From Malurus cyaneus samueli (lineage: Eukaryota > Chordata > Aves > Passeriformes > Maluridae): a DNA stretch of 64,000 nucleotides. This document shows positions 22,871-36,543 of this stretch, piece by piece. Location of the stretch: the NCBI GenBank assembly GCA_009741485.1, contig CM019216.1, forward strand, positions 49,519,248-49,583,247, given 5' to 3'. A program made the translations under genes and the position numbers. The notes beneath the pieces are model-generated. The model did no database searches, was not told the DNA's origin, and saw only the letters and a program-made list of their open reading frames with translations. Each line of letters opens with the position of its first letter. Positions within the stretch are counted from its first letter, which is position 1.

Positions 22871-25185
22871 AAGATATGAATCTGCTGCATTTATTTTTTC
22901 CTTTCATCGAAACAATCCAGGTAATTTATTTTTAAAAGCTGAATAACCAAACCCAGAACTTGTACAGAAAAGTTTTTCTTAAGCACTTGGAAATTTATTT
23001 AAGAAATTGTCTTCATTTTCTTCATTGGCTCATACAAATTTAAGAACACAAGTTGATAGTATAAGCAAGCTTGTTTTCCTCAGGCAAAACAAAAATTCAG
23101 AGGCAAAGAACAATTCCTCTAACATTAAAATCTTGAATAAGATCAGAAACCATTTTTGAAGGCATATGGAATTCTAAAAATTCTAGTAAGGAGCGAGGTG
23201 GAAAATTCTTTTCTAATGTGGATACCTTTTTAATATGAAATTTTACCATTTTTGAATTTCAATGAAATGTTGTTATTTATGTAACACAGCCAAAGTTTGA
23301 CTAAATATGGTTCAAAAAACTCCTCAATCTATTGGTCAATCACCACTGCCAAGTGACTACCACAACCTAATACTTGTATCTGTATGAATAACCTTCTTAA
23401 TACCTTAATCTAGTATTTCCTTGCAGATATTTCAAACAACTTTCTGTGCATTTTAAGCATCCCAATTTCAATTCAACTGTCCCTTGATGTGATGTAACTG
23501 TGAGAAAAAAATGCATTCTTGTGCCAGCAGGCAAAGCGCATGATTTGCTAATGGAACAGTCATGACATTTTCTTTAGAAGATACAGCCCTAAATTGATAA
23601 TTTCCAGAGAGGAGATTTTTTTTCTGAACAGTTCTTCCAAATTTTGTTTTCAGAAAGGGAAAGGATGACAAGGAATATTTTGCTTTTAACATTGATTTGC
23701 TCTGTCTTGCCAAAATTGACATAGTATCAACTCCCTTCCCTAACACCACTTGGCTGCAAAAGTTTGCAAGGCTATTTTGGGAACTGGGACCTAATCCTGC
23801 AAACCTTTTGTTCCTGAAGCTGCCTTAACACAAGCAGGGCTCTGCAGAAGTGAGCTCACAAGCACCTCTTAGGCACCGTGAAAGAGGGTCCTTGCAAAAA
23901 GAACACAAAAGCAACAAAAAGGATTTGCTGACAGAGCCACTAGCAAGCTGGGGAAGTGTTGTCTAAAATAGGCCATGAAATTCAAATAATACTTTTCCAT
24001 TTAGCTGCATAAAATACTCTCAAGAAATTGCCCTGCTGCTTCACTTTCAGCCATCTAGTGTTCCTCCAAGCTATTCTTTCCTGTCTAAGCAGAAACTTGG
24101 AAAACATAAAGTAATTCACCTACAGTAAAAGAAGGTAATGTATTTTAGAAACAATTTTCTCTTTGCAAACTTTCTCTGAACATTTCTGGTTTATTCCATG
24201 ATCCCAAGACACAAAAATGTTCATGAAAAATGATCCTACAGTATTTTCTATCAACAGTAAAGCTGGATGAGTGGTAACAGAAAAAATGGCAAACCCAGCA
24301 AAAGGAAAATAATCCTAGATGATATGGATAATAACTTACCCTCCTTTCAAAATAAGGTGGTTTTATATAAAGTAATGAATTAATGAGCAAACAATTTTAC
24401 TTTATAAAGAACTGGTGGTGCTGCTAAATGCAAACCAAACAAACCTACTTTTCACTCACATGCAAATGTAAACGATTAGCTCTTTGCTCGCAGGAGTCAT
24501 CACCTTTAATGATGTTTTTTCTTGTTCTAGATACCCATCTAGGGAGCTATCTAGTTCAAGCTGTCAATCATATTCAATAATTGTACCATGTTCTGACTTT
24601 CAAAAAGATATATATTGTACTAGAACAGTTGTCTTGGCTTCACTGTTACAGCAAAGAAAGTGCCAATGTGCTACCCCGACCAGCTCTGCTGCAGCAGTCA
24701 CCCAAGAGGGTGTCAATCATGCCTGCTGAGTAAGTGGAGCATTAAATTATTTTTTTATGCCTGTGTTGTACATGCTGAATCACTGTCATCATACACTCAC
24801 AACAGAATGCAAAGAAGGAAAAGCAGCCAATTAGTCAAGTCAAGGCCACACAGGCGAATGCGGTGTTAATTTGGAAGTGCAGGCTAATTGCTGGACACCA
24901 GCATTATGTCACACCAGATTTATTGCTGAGTCTAATAAATGTTTAAAAATAAACAAAAGAACAATCCCTTTCTCCCACCTTATTACTGAAAGACTTGAAA
25001 ATTCCCCTGGGTGTCTGCCAGGCTTTTTGTTTTTTTGGCACCCCATCTTACTGCTAACCTTTTGAAGATCGGCATAACGAGCACACATGCAATCTACTAC
25101 CATCCCCTCTTGTCACCACAATCATGCCACTAGCTCATAACCTTTATCAACAACCATGATAAGTTGCAGAATTAATCATCTACTA

Positions 25186-25315
25186 ATGCCTAAAAATATA
25201 AAATTCTTCAGAACTGGTCTGAACTTGTATGACTAGCAATGGAGTTTTCTTTTTAATTTACATTGCAAATCTACCTGATTTTTGACAGTTTCTGCTTTGC
25301 CTTTTGAGCTAATTC
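25186..25315. repeat. 130-bp local duplication, copy 2
   Basis: Direct-orientation partner of 22741-22870, about 2.4 kb away. The flanking sequence does not align beyond ATGCCTAA on the left or AGCTAATTC on the right. No coding potential is seen. Confidence 0.88.
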
Positions 25316-25636
25316 TATTTATATCCATATCCATTAATGTCAGCTAGTGATGCCAGCCTTATTCTCCCACTGGCCACATTTTCCATAACCACCTTTTCCC
25401 CTTCTCTTTGATTTGTACCTTGAAGCTATGGAAGCTCTTACCTTCTAAAATTAACTGGCTACTTTAATATTCAGGCAAAATTACAATATTACTGTTAACC
25501 TGAGCTGTAACAAGGACATGTGCTAACAGTCAAAAAAAGGAAGTACCAAAAATACCCAAGCATGTTTGCCTTTCCCAGCAGCCCTTCACTTGTTGCTTCT
25601 GACTTGGACATCTGGAAGGCAGATTAAATCACGGCA

Positions 25637-25880
25637 CCATAGAACAATTCAGCTTGAAGGGGACCTCTGAAGGTCATACAGCTCCATGTCCTGCTCAAAG
25701 CAATTGTATCAGATTGTTCAGGAACTTGCCCAATCTATTTCTAGATATCCCTAAAGAGGTAAATTCTCTCACGACAAGTCATGGCAGACACACAGGAGAT
25801 ATAAATGTGACTTCAAGGCTTAAGCAGATTTCCACATATTTGGTGAAAAGCAGAGAATTCCACAATTCCCTAAGAAAGCA
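25637..25880 (-). mobile_element. CR1 LINE 3' fragment
   Basis: The + strand begins CACCATAGAACAATTCAGCT, continues GAAGGGGACCTCTGAAGGTC and TGCTCAAAGCAATTG, and later TTGTTCAGGAACTTGCCCAA. This is the inverse of the CR1 3' region. Sense orientation is minus. The right boundary is a guess, because similarity fades after CTAGATATCCCTAAAGAGG. Confidence 0.75.
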
Positions 25881-26129
25881 TCAATTTTTTTTTTTTTTGA
25901 TCTTGCTTCACAGCATCTGGCACTGACCTCCTAGATGGCAAGACTGCAGGCTCTTCACTCAAATTTCACTAAGCTTCACTTTGTTTGACATACAACTTTG
26001 CAGTTCACAGAATGTCAGCAGCATTTTTTCCTATTAAAAACATTATTTTTAACAGCAGTACTTGAGACAAAAATAAAAAAAAACATTAAGTTGAACAGAA
26101 GAATTCAGATCTCATCTTTGCAAACCACA

Positions 26130-26245
26130 TGAACATGGCACTTAGGGCTGTGGTTTACTGTAGACTTGGCAGTGTTCGTTTTTTGGTTGGAGTCAAGGAT
26201 CTTAAAGGTCTCTTTCGACCTAAAAGATTCTATGATTTTATACTA
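26130..26245 (+). mobile_element. CR1 LINE 3' end
   Basis: The segment reads TAGACTTGGCAGTGTTCG, GGTTGGAGTCAAGGATCTTA, AAGGTCTCTTTCGACCTAAA and AGATTCTATGATTTTA. This is the CR1 3' untranslated end in sense orientation, finishing on one ATTCTATG unit. It is antisense to PTPRK and lies about 250 bp from the oppositely oriented CR1 at 25637-25880. Confidence 0.78.
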
Positions 26246-27527
26246 GAGAACAGAACTGAGCAATTCACTGTACTTTAATCTGCATATTTTACATTATTAT
26301 TTAAAGATATTTGGCAAGGGGCAGACAGCCAAACAAAATGTGTTATTATATCTACTATGAATTTTTTGATGAGCGTTTTGTTTTGTTTGTTTAGAGGGTT
26401 TGGGTCAGATTTTACTTCTCCTGAGCATTATAATAGAACCCAAGAACAGAAGTCAATCATCGTAAGTTTGCAAAGGTGCATCTAAGTACATTGCCTTTAC
26501 TTCTTAATGAGATAATAAGGAAGATGGGGAAGGCCAACAGTAATATGAATGTACATGGTATAGAAGCCCCCTTCTTAAACAACTATAAAAAAATCAGGTA
26601 TGCTGGAGTCATATAAGAAACTAATTAATATGATTTTGTGAGCTGTGCTGACTTTGCAATCAGCAGTATGGTTAATGGAATTTATGCTTTCAGTCTTTTC
26701 TCACAGCGATAGTACCATGGTAGTGCAGTGCTTTTTCAACATTACAACAAAGTGACTAATCTGTATGAATTGGTTTTGAGCAAAGGCTTTATACAAAGGC
26801 TGAAGAGAGCAACAGATTATTTTTCACAGCTAAGCATTTAAATCAAGCCATTTACCAAGAGGGTGAACTAGTTTATTTAATAGTGAGCTCTGTCTGCCAT
26901 CAAGTATTTCTTCCACGGCTGCAGGACTGGCTTATCCAAGTGACACACAGTCTGCAGGAAAAGGGGCCATATATTCCGAAAAAAGAGAATTTCAAGCACA
27001 ACTCCTGAATGGTTTTAGAGAAAAAGTCACCACAGCCATAGAAATTTCCAAGTAAAGAATGTAATCCAAGCTCTACTTGCAGCTTGGCACTTGAGGAATG
27101 TGTCCCTCAAGAAACAGTTCCAGTAGGCATTCAACCCAAAGGACAACAGACTGCTTGTCTTCTTTTGGACAGAAACACTACTGCCTAATTAAGCAGCGTG
27201 TATAAAATGAAGTTTCCCGTCGTTGCTGGGGAGTTTGGAAAGTGTTTTGGTTTCTTCTTTTAAGCTGCTCTCCATTTCAATTCACATATTTTGTCTGTAG
27301 AGGCAAAAATCCTCAAGGAAATTTATTTGAAATGTCTGGTTGATTTCTTTGTTATTGCTGGCTCTGATCCCTCACTCTTGATTAGGTATTTTGATCAGGC
27401 CATGACTGAGTAGCATGCTAGGAAAATTGCTACCTGTCTTAGAAAGGATCCAAAATATTCTGAGATGGTTTTAAATCTTTATAACACGATTAATAGATCC
27501 TACCAAAATATAAAATTTTGGAATAGA

Positions 27528-27587
27528 AAGTTATCTAGATTCATAAGATTTTTAACTAAGTTATCTAGATTCGTAAGAAATTAATTT
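27528..27587. repeat. 30-bp tandem duplication
   Basis: AAGTTATCTAGATTCATAAG and, 30 bp later, AAGTTATCTAGATTCGTAAG. The first 20 bases of the two units differ at one position; the rest is more diverged. Confidence 0.82.
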
Positions 27588-30500
27588 AAATTACATATCC
27601 CACAAAAAAACTTAAAGCTTTTTCTTTAATAGAACTGGTTGGAAACAAAGTTTTATGCAACCTGCTGTTTTACAAGCCTCATTATAAGAATCAGCATTTC
27701 ATTTTAACAATCACCATTTGACATTTGAGAAGGACATTTAATAAAGCCAAAAGATACCATATTATATTGACAGCAAAATCATACTGACTCCTTGTTAAAG
27801 TGAATGAAGCTGTAAAATTTGTGTTATTCTCATTTCCGTCTGAGTATGAAAATTCAACAACTTTCATTTCCTTAACATTTCTTGAAAAAAAACAAGAGGA
27901 CAAGAAATCACTTTAACGATACAGCTATGAAGTAAAAACAAATGATGGAGCTGTAGCTATGATTACAATTATGACTTCCCTTTGGTTTTGCACAGTTGAT
28001 AATATCCCAGCCTTATGTGGCTTGTGCTGCTGCTTGAGTTCAATTTCCTTCAGATAATGTATTTGGGTTCCATAATATGCCTCTTTGGTGAAACCAATAA
28101 CTGAATCCTGTGGTAATTCCTCAGGGAGTTATAATTTATGGCAATTGTCTGTTCCCACCACTTTTCTCAGTAATTTGTTCCAATGATTAATAGCCCCACT
28201 GTTAAAGATAAATAATTGTGCCTTACTTCTAATTTAAATGAGCCTGACCTCAGCATGCAGCCATTTAAGGTTCTTACATTTTACCTCCTCTAGAGGAAAG
28301 AGGTGTTTTGTACCCGGTAGTATTATTCCCCTGTACATATACTACATATTTACCTCCTTCTCTCTGACAGACATATATAATCAAGATCTTTAAGTCACCT
28401 TCTGTAAGACTAAATCTTAAGCATGACTCTGAGGCACTTATCTCCACTCCTCCTAAATCTGCATCTGTGTGTTGAAAGCACGCAGATGTGCGTGCAGTTA
28501 CCAATATTGGCCATACTCACAAAGTCACATCTTCCTCTTAGTTATGACCCTGCTTTTTTTTCTCATACCACAACACAAAGAATTTTTGATGACTGTTGGT
28601 CTACAGCCCCCAAAACTCTCCTTGTGTCTCTGTACTACTTCTTCCAAATGCATGCATTTATTTACATTTGTGTAGACAGTAAGCCATACTATCGATTCTA
28701 TCTCTAAACTATCAGAGGCAGAAAAAAGGTGAAAATGAAGCTTCATATTTAGATTTCAAAGCAAGTACAAAATTCTAAGAAGTATAATGTCATTAACGCT
28801 GTGAGCTGTATTGCCTTCACAGATTCGCACTTCACAGCTCAAAATTTTGATTGCATTTTGTAATGAAAAGATGCAAAAAAATTAAAGATAAATACAACAG
28901 GTAAAAGGACAATAAACTTTGTCTGCAAATATATTTACTAACTCACTTTGCTCATCACTCAAAATAAAGACTATGTATACACACATTTGTCTGAATTTAA
29001 AATATGACAATTATTTCATATTACCAACTGAAGAGAAAAGAAAACAAAACCAGGAAAGAATACCAATGCAGCAGGAAAGAGGGCTATGCCTCCTCCCTGT
29101 ATACACACCTCAAAAAAATGCAGTCATGCTTGAAGGCAAAAGACAATGATACCATTTTTCCTTAAAGACCAGTGCCTTGCTGAAAGTCACTGAAGATTCC
29201 CCAAGGAGAAGTTGAATTAGAGTCAGAGGCCAAACATAAAGACACCTCTCTGAAACCTAATCCTCTTGCCCATTTAAAATGCTCCTGCAGCTTCTGGTCA
29301 AAAAACCCACACCACTGGGGTTGCACTGTCAGTTTTACTTGTTTTTCTTCAGTGTTTTCAACACAAAGTAACTCAAATATCTGAACAAGAATCAACACAA
29401 CTAAAATAAAACCAGATAACCTTCTCCTTTTACCACTCAATGTCATATTGTTCCTCCCCTTCCAAAATACTATCTTCTGGCATTATCAACATAATGATGT
29501 ACAAAAGACAAAAAGGCATTAGAAAATTTAGTTTTACTTCTGTGGGCTTATGTGAAAGTTGATTGCTTTTTCACCGTTCTTCCAAGATCCTTCCTGTACA
29601 GACATGGATTTAGGTACAAGAATGAAGCCTGTGTCTTTTCAGACTTGAGCATAGCATGATTGTTGACGCTGGTGTCTCTTAAAAAACATTCTAAGTTACT
29701 CATAAAGTAGCTCTAAAGTTGTTCACAAATTAGCTCAAAAGAAAACTTTAAGTAGTAATTAATGAGAGCAAAGCAAGCTTTGATATGTCATCTAGTTAAA
29801 ATAAAAAAGAAAGTCTCCATTCAGGAAACTATTTTACCAGAGTCTTTGTCTGTCACAGATCAAGATCTCCTCAAGGTCTCTCTTGACAGCTCTGACAGCT
29901 CACCAGGGTCTCCAGGAGGCTTCATGACCCCAAAAGCTCCCTGCTTTCTCTACAGACACTCCTCTTCCCCCATCCCACCTGGCTCACCTTAGACCCTTAA
30001 ATGCCACACTCTCTTTTAAAGGCTCAGGTGTGCTGGATTCTCCTGCCACAGCTAGGATAAATATTTTCCTGCTCTTTATTTGATCTAACAATGTCATCAG
30101 TAACTCCAAATACAGATAGAGCAACACCAGATACTCTGAGGTATTTTGCATTTTATGACTGGCAAACAAGAGGTACAAAACTGAGGCACTCACTCTGAAC
30201 TTAAAAGTGACACAAAATGTGTTTATATTCTTCAAATCAGTAAAGCACTTTAAAAATCAAGATTAACCTTCTCTATACCAGTGCCAGGACCTGTTCTACC
30301 TGCTGTTTTTCCTGGGCTTAAACCCAAATGGGGCATTTCTGAAGAGCTCAGGTGTTGTATGGACAAAAAAAGATAGGATGCAATGCCACCAGAAATGACA
30401 ACTGGGCTGCCAGCCTCTCATTCCCCTCTCCCACTCTCTTCCACATCAAACCCAGTTACACTAACAGAGAAGAAACATCTTAGGTACAGACAGCATTGGG

Positions 30501-33500
30501 TCTGTGCTGTGTGAATGACTGGATTACCTGCTCAACCATTTTTCTTCAGTCTTCAGTTGAATACTATAAATCAATAAACAAGCTGTTAAATTGATTTTTT
30601 CTTTTTCGGTCAAGACACTAGATGCTGAATTAACTAAGCCTTAAATAAAACACACTTCTGGCAGAGGAAATTTCACAGTCTGAATTGAATTAATACAGTC
30701 AAAAAATTCCCTGAATTTTTACACTCTTCTACTTTACGCCAGGAGCTGAAGTCCAGGAAAATCAATAAAAAATCTATAATAACAACATACTAAAAACTTT
30801 CTAAACACCTCAGGGAAAATTCCATAAGTTATGGTTATGGCTATTCATAAGACAGTAAAAAAGTATTTTAAATTATTCCTTGCACTTTATTTCCCCCCTC
30901 CTTAGAATTTCATTAGCTGACATACTGATAAACAACTAACATCTAAAGCAGTTTTTGTAATTCTTGTGTAGATAATTAGCATATTGAACACTTACTATAA
31001 CATTTATTAATTATCCCTTTTTTATTTAGCTGAGGTATGTATTTCCACCTGTATCTTACAGCTACTGAAGAGATGTGCCTCCTGTCACAATCATTAAATG
31101 CCCTGGAAAGCTTCCTCCAACACTTTGTATGTCACTGGCAACATCAGACCCAGTTTTTTGTAAAAATATTACTCATTTTGTTTCCTTCTCAGCTGTGCTA
31201 CACACAGGGTAACCCAGCAAAAAAGAAAAACACCAGAATTACTCTTCCACCCTCAAACACACAGAATGAAATAATAATTTCTAAAATAAAAGAATTATGA
31301 ATTTTTTTCAAAAATGCAAGCAAGGTTAGAAGCTTTCTAAAATCAACAATGGACAGCATAGACATAGCAATCCATATAAAATAATTTTTACAGAGAATTA
31401 ATTATTTCTTTGCAATAGTGGCAGAATTAATAAATCACTGTTAAAACCCTGATACAGTATTTCTAAACTGGTTGTGCTTTGCTGGACAACTCTACCTTTC
31501 AATCCCAGCCCAATAAACCCAAATAAGTAAAACTCTGAGTGCTATTTTCAATTGCAAGGAATCTCTACCTGAACTAATTTTTTTTTTCATTTTGAAATAA
31601 TTGAAAACTACAAATCATATGAGAAAAATGCTCCAGCTCAGGACACAGAGAACTCAAAATTAACTTCCTAACCCTGAAAATGGGTTCAGGAAACTGACTC
31701 AATATTAAAACTAAGGGAAACAACTGTCAGCACTGAAATACACGACAATCAAAGAGGTTTAAACCAAGATTTAAGTGGTTAGCTTTACTATGTAGCTCCT
31801 GCATACTGAACCAGATGACTTTTCAGTTGTGATAATAAACGAATAAATTTAAAAAGTAGTTTAAATATTTAATTTCATACCTTCCTAACAGAAAACAGAG
31901 GGGGAAAAAGAGCAAAAAGGTGTATTTTTTTCTGGACTTTGGAATGCACCTAATATATTCTGTTTTAAATTAAATTCTTCAATTTTTCCTTCTATTGCAC
32001 ATTTCCCTATACTTTCAAGCTTTGCAGAACATAATACACAATTCCTTTCCCTCAAACATATGGGATTGCTACCACAGCATTGTGCTATTTTCACATATAT
32101 GACACTTCTGTAAGAAAATTGCAAAATCTCAACAATCCTGTTTGCTTCTAATGCACAACCTTTAAGTCATGCAGCTTTTGTCAAAACTGCACCAAGAAGA
32201 TATAGTTTTCTACTCTCAGGACAGAGATTCAGTTTCAAAGTATGTCACATTATAAAATCATCTCAGTCTAGAACTTCTTTTTGCTAAAATGGTACATTTC
32301 CATAACTCTTCCATCAGGATAAAAATCGAAAAAATATTGTTTGAAGGTTATAAAAGAAAGAAATTATGATATAATCAAGTCATACTTGGAGAGACTTCAA
32401 AACTGTCAGAAATACATAATCAGAGATGGAAGAGATGAAACATCTGCTGTGGCAATAGAGGGATTCAAAATGATTGAGTGAGCAAGAGCAACAAACCCAC
32501 AAAGTGAAAAAAAAAATAATAAACCCCCTGCATTCCTTTTGCATAGCATTTGTTTTGCATTTGATATTTACTTCCCAGCTACTCCACTGAACTATTATCA
32601 AATAAAAGCCTTCACATTTGATATGCCATGAAACTGCTACAATTACTCTCTGATAATCTCGACAGCTACCGTTGACTTTTTGCCATTTGCTGCAATTTTG
32701 CATAACAAGAATAATGCATGTGACATTTTTACTACAGGAAAACTTAGGAAAGAGATAAACATTTTAATGATGAGGAACATTTCTTTGTGCCTCAGGTCTC
32801 AAGGTTTGAGCACCTATGAAGATGGGCATGACCCATGCCATGCCCAGCCCAGGCTGCACCCACCCAGCCCCTCCCAACCCTTATAAGCACCAGAGCGGGG
32901 CTTTTACACAGCTCAAAGGGGTGCGACCTGTGCTTCAGCAGCGCTCACAAACATTAGATTTCCCCTTCTATTTAAGTTTATATGTGAGAGAAGTCTCTAG
33001 ACTCATTTCTTTCTGCTTTTCCATGTCATTTCTGCTCCCTCTCCCCCAATATACGTCTGAAGAGGACGATGCTGTGTACCCTGAACACAGCTGAAAACCA
33101 CGACCAGCATCAATTAAGGAACCAGCTCTGTGTATAAATATGACTTCCAAGGCCATATTAAGTGTGATCTTGGAAGCTAATGTTTATGCTGCCTAAACTG
33201 TTTAATAAATAGCAATCTTTGATGCCAAAAAGGAATAAATTAGGTTACCAACCTGAACTGCTTTAATCAAAATAATGCAATGCTGAAATGATAATATTGA
33301 AACAAGTCTAAGGCTTTGATAGCTTTCGATACCAATTATTAGGAAAAGTGAACACTAAGGATCAGCCTTTGTTCTTGGTCTTATCCCCTTCATCTATGGA
33401 TATAGTAGAATTTTATTAATGTTGTATTTATCTACCAATAAAAAGTATTTAATTTTCCATCAATTCTTTTAGCTCTTTTTTATTTAAGTCAAGTGCTAAA

Positions 33501-33782
33501 TGTAAGGCATAAACCAAAAAAACTTCAAAAATTGCAATTTACTGTGTCTGTGTTTTATGTATGCAAGTTATCATCTTCGGCAACCTTGTTATATAAGACT
33601 TACAGTGAATAATGACTTTTGGGTTCTATTAAAAAAAAAAGCAGTTACAAAATGAGCATAAACTTACCACCTACTTATTCATTTTTGCTCTTCTGGCCAC
33701 AAGTCATCACAATCTGTATTAGAATCTAATCCAAACGACATGCAATTTACTCTTCTACATAAGGGGAAGAAAAAGTAAATTG

Positions 33783-33822
33783 GAAAAAAAAGAAAAAAAG
33801 AAAAAAACAAAAAAACAAAACG
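33783..33822. repeat. A-rich low-complexity tract
   Basis: Runs of A interrupted by single G then single C residues. No upstream polyadenylation motif or source element is recognised. Confidence 0.85.
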
Positions 33823-35565
33823 CAAGGATTTCATCCAGCAGATGTCTCTTCCACTCTGAACATCTTTTTGGACTTTACATCAGGCATCAGAGTGAGTTTA
33901 AACCAATTGTAGTGCTCAGTGACTTTCCAGAAATCAGATTATAAACACCTGCTCACCTCTTTCCCTCCACTTTCTCAGTTTTGGTGTTGGACTTAGGAGC
34001 TGAATTTAGCTTTCCAGCATCACATGCAGAAGGAGAGCCATTAACCTCCTTGTAAGTTCATAACCACAAGTCACTTTGCTGAGTACCTTCAGTGTTTAGA
34101 GACACCTCATTTCACGACAAAGGGCAGTTAACACCTGTAAGGCAATTATATCTACCAAATGTTGTTGGCCTGAAATATGAATATGTAATTGTTCCTGCCA
34201 TCTGTTAATTAGACTAGTTGAATCACTTATTTAATCATATACATTTACTTGACATCTACAAACTTTTTAATAGCTTTCACAAATGTTATCCTGGCACTCA
34301 GGCAGAACTAAGGCACCATTTATGTGTCCCACAAGGAAATGACACCATTATTCAAAAGACCAGATTTTGCAGCAGCTCGACAAGATGAGAAGGCAGTTAG
34401 TGCCACACATCTCCCCAGCCTGTCCATGCTGGCTAACAGCCTCAGGGACCAACAGGGGACATTGCTGCTTGAGGCAGGAGCATTGTTTGCCAGCAACAAG
34501 AATGGCTGGATTGAAGAAAAAGAGGAGAGGGGAGCAACATGGTGTGAAGAGAGAGAAGGATGTAGAGAGAACAGGATGCAGAGAGAGGGACAGCATAACC
34601 TGATTCACTAAGAAAGCTGCCCAAGCATTCCTCAGGTAAATGAATGCTGCTTCTGAACATCCAAAGATAAGAAATTCATGCTACCATATCACAGCTTTGG
34701 CACTGAGCTTGTTTTCTTTCCTCTAGTAATTCCTAAAGTGCCTCCATTCAGTTAAGGTTGCTTTAAACCAACACAGAAATGCAGGCAGAATGGACTTTTG
34801 CTGTTCTCCAAGGATGACAGGACATACAACTTGCATTGCTCTTGCTGTAGTGGTGGAGGGGGTGTTTGGAGGTGATCTTTGATGAGAATCTCTCCCACAC
34901 CTCAGTGCTGGTCCCCTTAGCCCTCCTAGAGCTTATTGACTTGACACGTGCCTACCCCAGCCCAAAGTAGATCCATCTTGCCTCTCTCTGAATTCTAATG
35001 GTACTAAAGGCATGAGAAAGGTGGCAGAAAGGAAAATTAGACCATGACCTGTGTCACTCAGTCTAGAAGGGAGAACAGACACGAGTTTCCCCTTATCAAC
35101 CCACCCAAACTCTCAGCCTTGGATGGTAGCTGAACCAGAGGTGGGAATGAAGACAGTAAATCCACGAGCACACCATGTTTGCAGACATTTTACTCAACTT
35201 CCCACTCTGCCTGCAGCTGCAGCTACCTGGTTGCTAGCAAGCTCTGTCCAGCTACAGTGGATCTAGGAGAAGTGAAATAAGGAAAATAAAACACCTCACT
35301 GAAATATGTAGCATGATTTACTTGGAAATTGCTTTAATAACAGGGATGGAATAAAATGGTGCTGTGCATGCTTATTTTGGAGATCAGCAGCATAAATTAC
35401 TCTGAAATTTTTGATGTAAATTACAGTGTCTCTAAGATTACCTTTCTGAGTTTCTTTGCAAATACAGTACCATCAAAATGCAAAACAAAGCAGTGCTGCT
35501 AACCCAGCATTGCAAGAAAATATGTCCCCAAGTTAAAAAAAATCAAAAGTTAAAGCACGTTCTCA

Positions 35566-35670
35566 TCATTTGCATATTTAAATTACTATTTTAACACCAA
35601 TATTTTCATGCATCTGGACATACTCTCAGTTATTTCTATCATGGAGAAAAAAAAAACCTGAACTTTAATT
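35566..35670. repeat. About 105-bp local duplication, copy 1
   Basis: Aligned with 36440-36543. Shared blocks are TCATTTGCATA, TTTTAACACCAATATTTTCA, ACATCTGGACAT (with one change) and TTTCTATCATGGAGAAAA. Identity is about 85% by eye. The first block contains the octamer-like ATTTGCAT in both copies. Confidence 0.87.
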
Positions 35671-36439
35671 AGGGAAAATTTAACTTTTTGAAATCAAAAC
35701 CTTTTGTATCAGAATATTTTTGAAACTAACAACAGGTAAGAAATATGCATAAAAAATCCTAGAAGAGGATAGATGTCATCTCATAGAAATGAATTTATAA
35801 CCTGGTACAATAAAGCAAGCCCGATCTTATCTCTCCATCTTCATAGCTGGATTATGTTCCACATTGCTCAAAACTGTTGACCTTTCCTAAAACTGCCTAA
35901 AAATTTCCTCTGCTGCTCGAACATTAATCCAGAATTCACAGTTGAACCGTGCTGGTGACCAAGTTAAATAGCTGTGACAATGTTCCCAGCCCAATGTGGT
36001 GGTGGAGAAATAGCAGAACACAGGCACAGGGAATATAACAGGGTTGTCTGCAGAAGCCTGGGAATCACTGGGAGAAACACAACTTGTGGTCAACTCTACC
36101 CTTCAAAAGAGCAACTCTGCCTAACAGGAGAATAGTGAAATAGTTGAGATGTTCCTATAACATAAAGGTAGTTTTTGTTCTAACAATTCAAACTAACTAA
36201 CAATGTTTCTAACTCAAAATCCAAACAAATGAATTCAGAGAAATTTGCTCTCTAATTTGCAGCTAGTTTGCATAGCTGCTGGTTGATGAATTATATCTAT
36301 TGAATCCTCTGAAGACAAACCACAATGAGTTATTTTATAATCCTCAGTACTCAGAAATGGGCTACAAAACTCAGAACTTTGCATAGATCAGGACTGTAAA
36401 TGAAAAGGCTAAAGCATGCAGTGCCTCTTTCATTTCTTA

Positions 36440-36543
36440 TCATTTGCATACTTAAAAGGCTGTTTTAACACCAATATTTTCATACATCTGGACATGCTCT
36501 CATTTCTTTCTATCATGGAGAAAATCAGCCCTGAACTTTATTT
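36440..36543. repeat. About 105-bp local duplication, copy 2
   Basis: Direct partner of 35566-35670, offset by about 874 bp. It overlaps the start of a 159-codon open frame on the + strand that I do not call as a gene. Confidence 0.87.
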
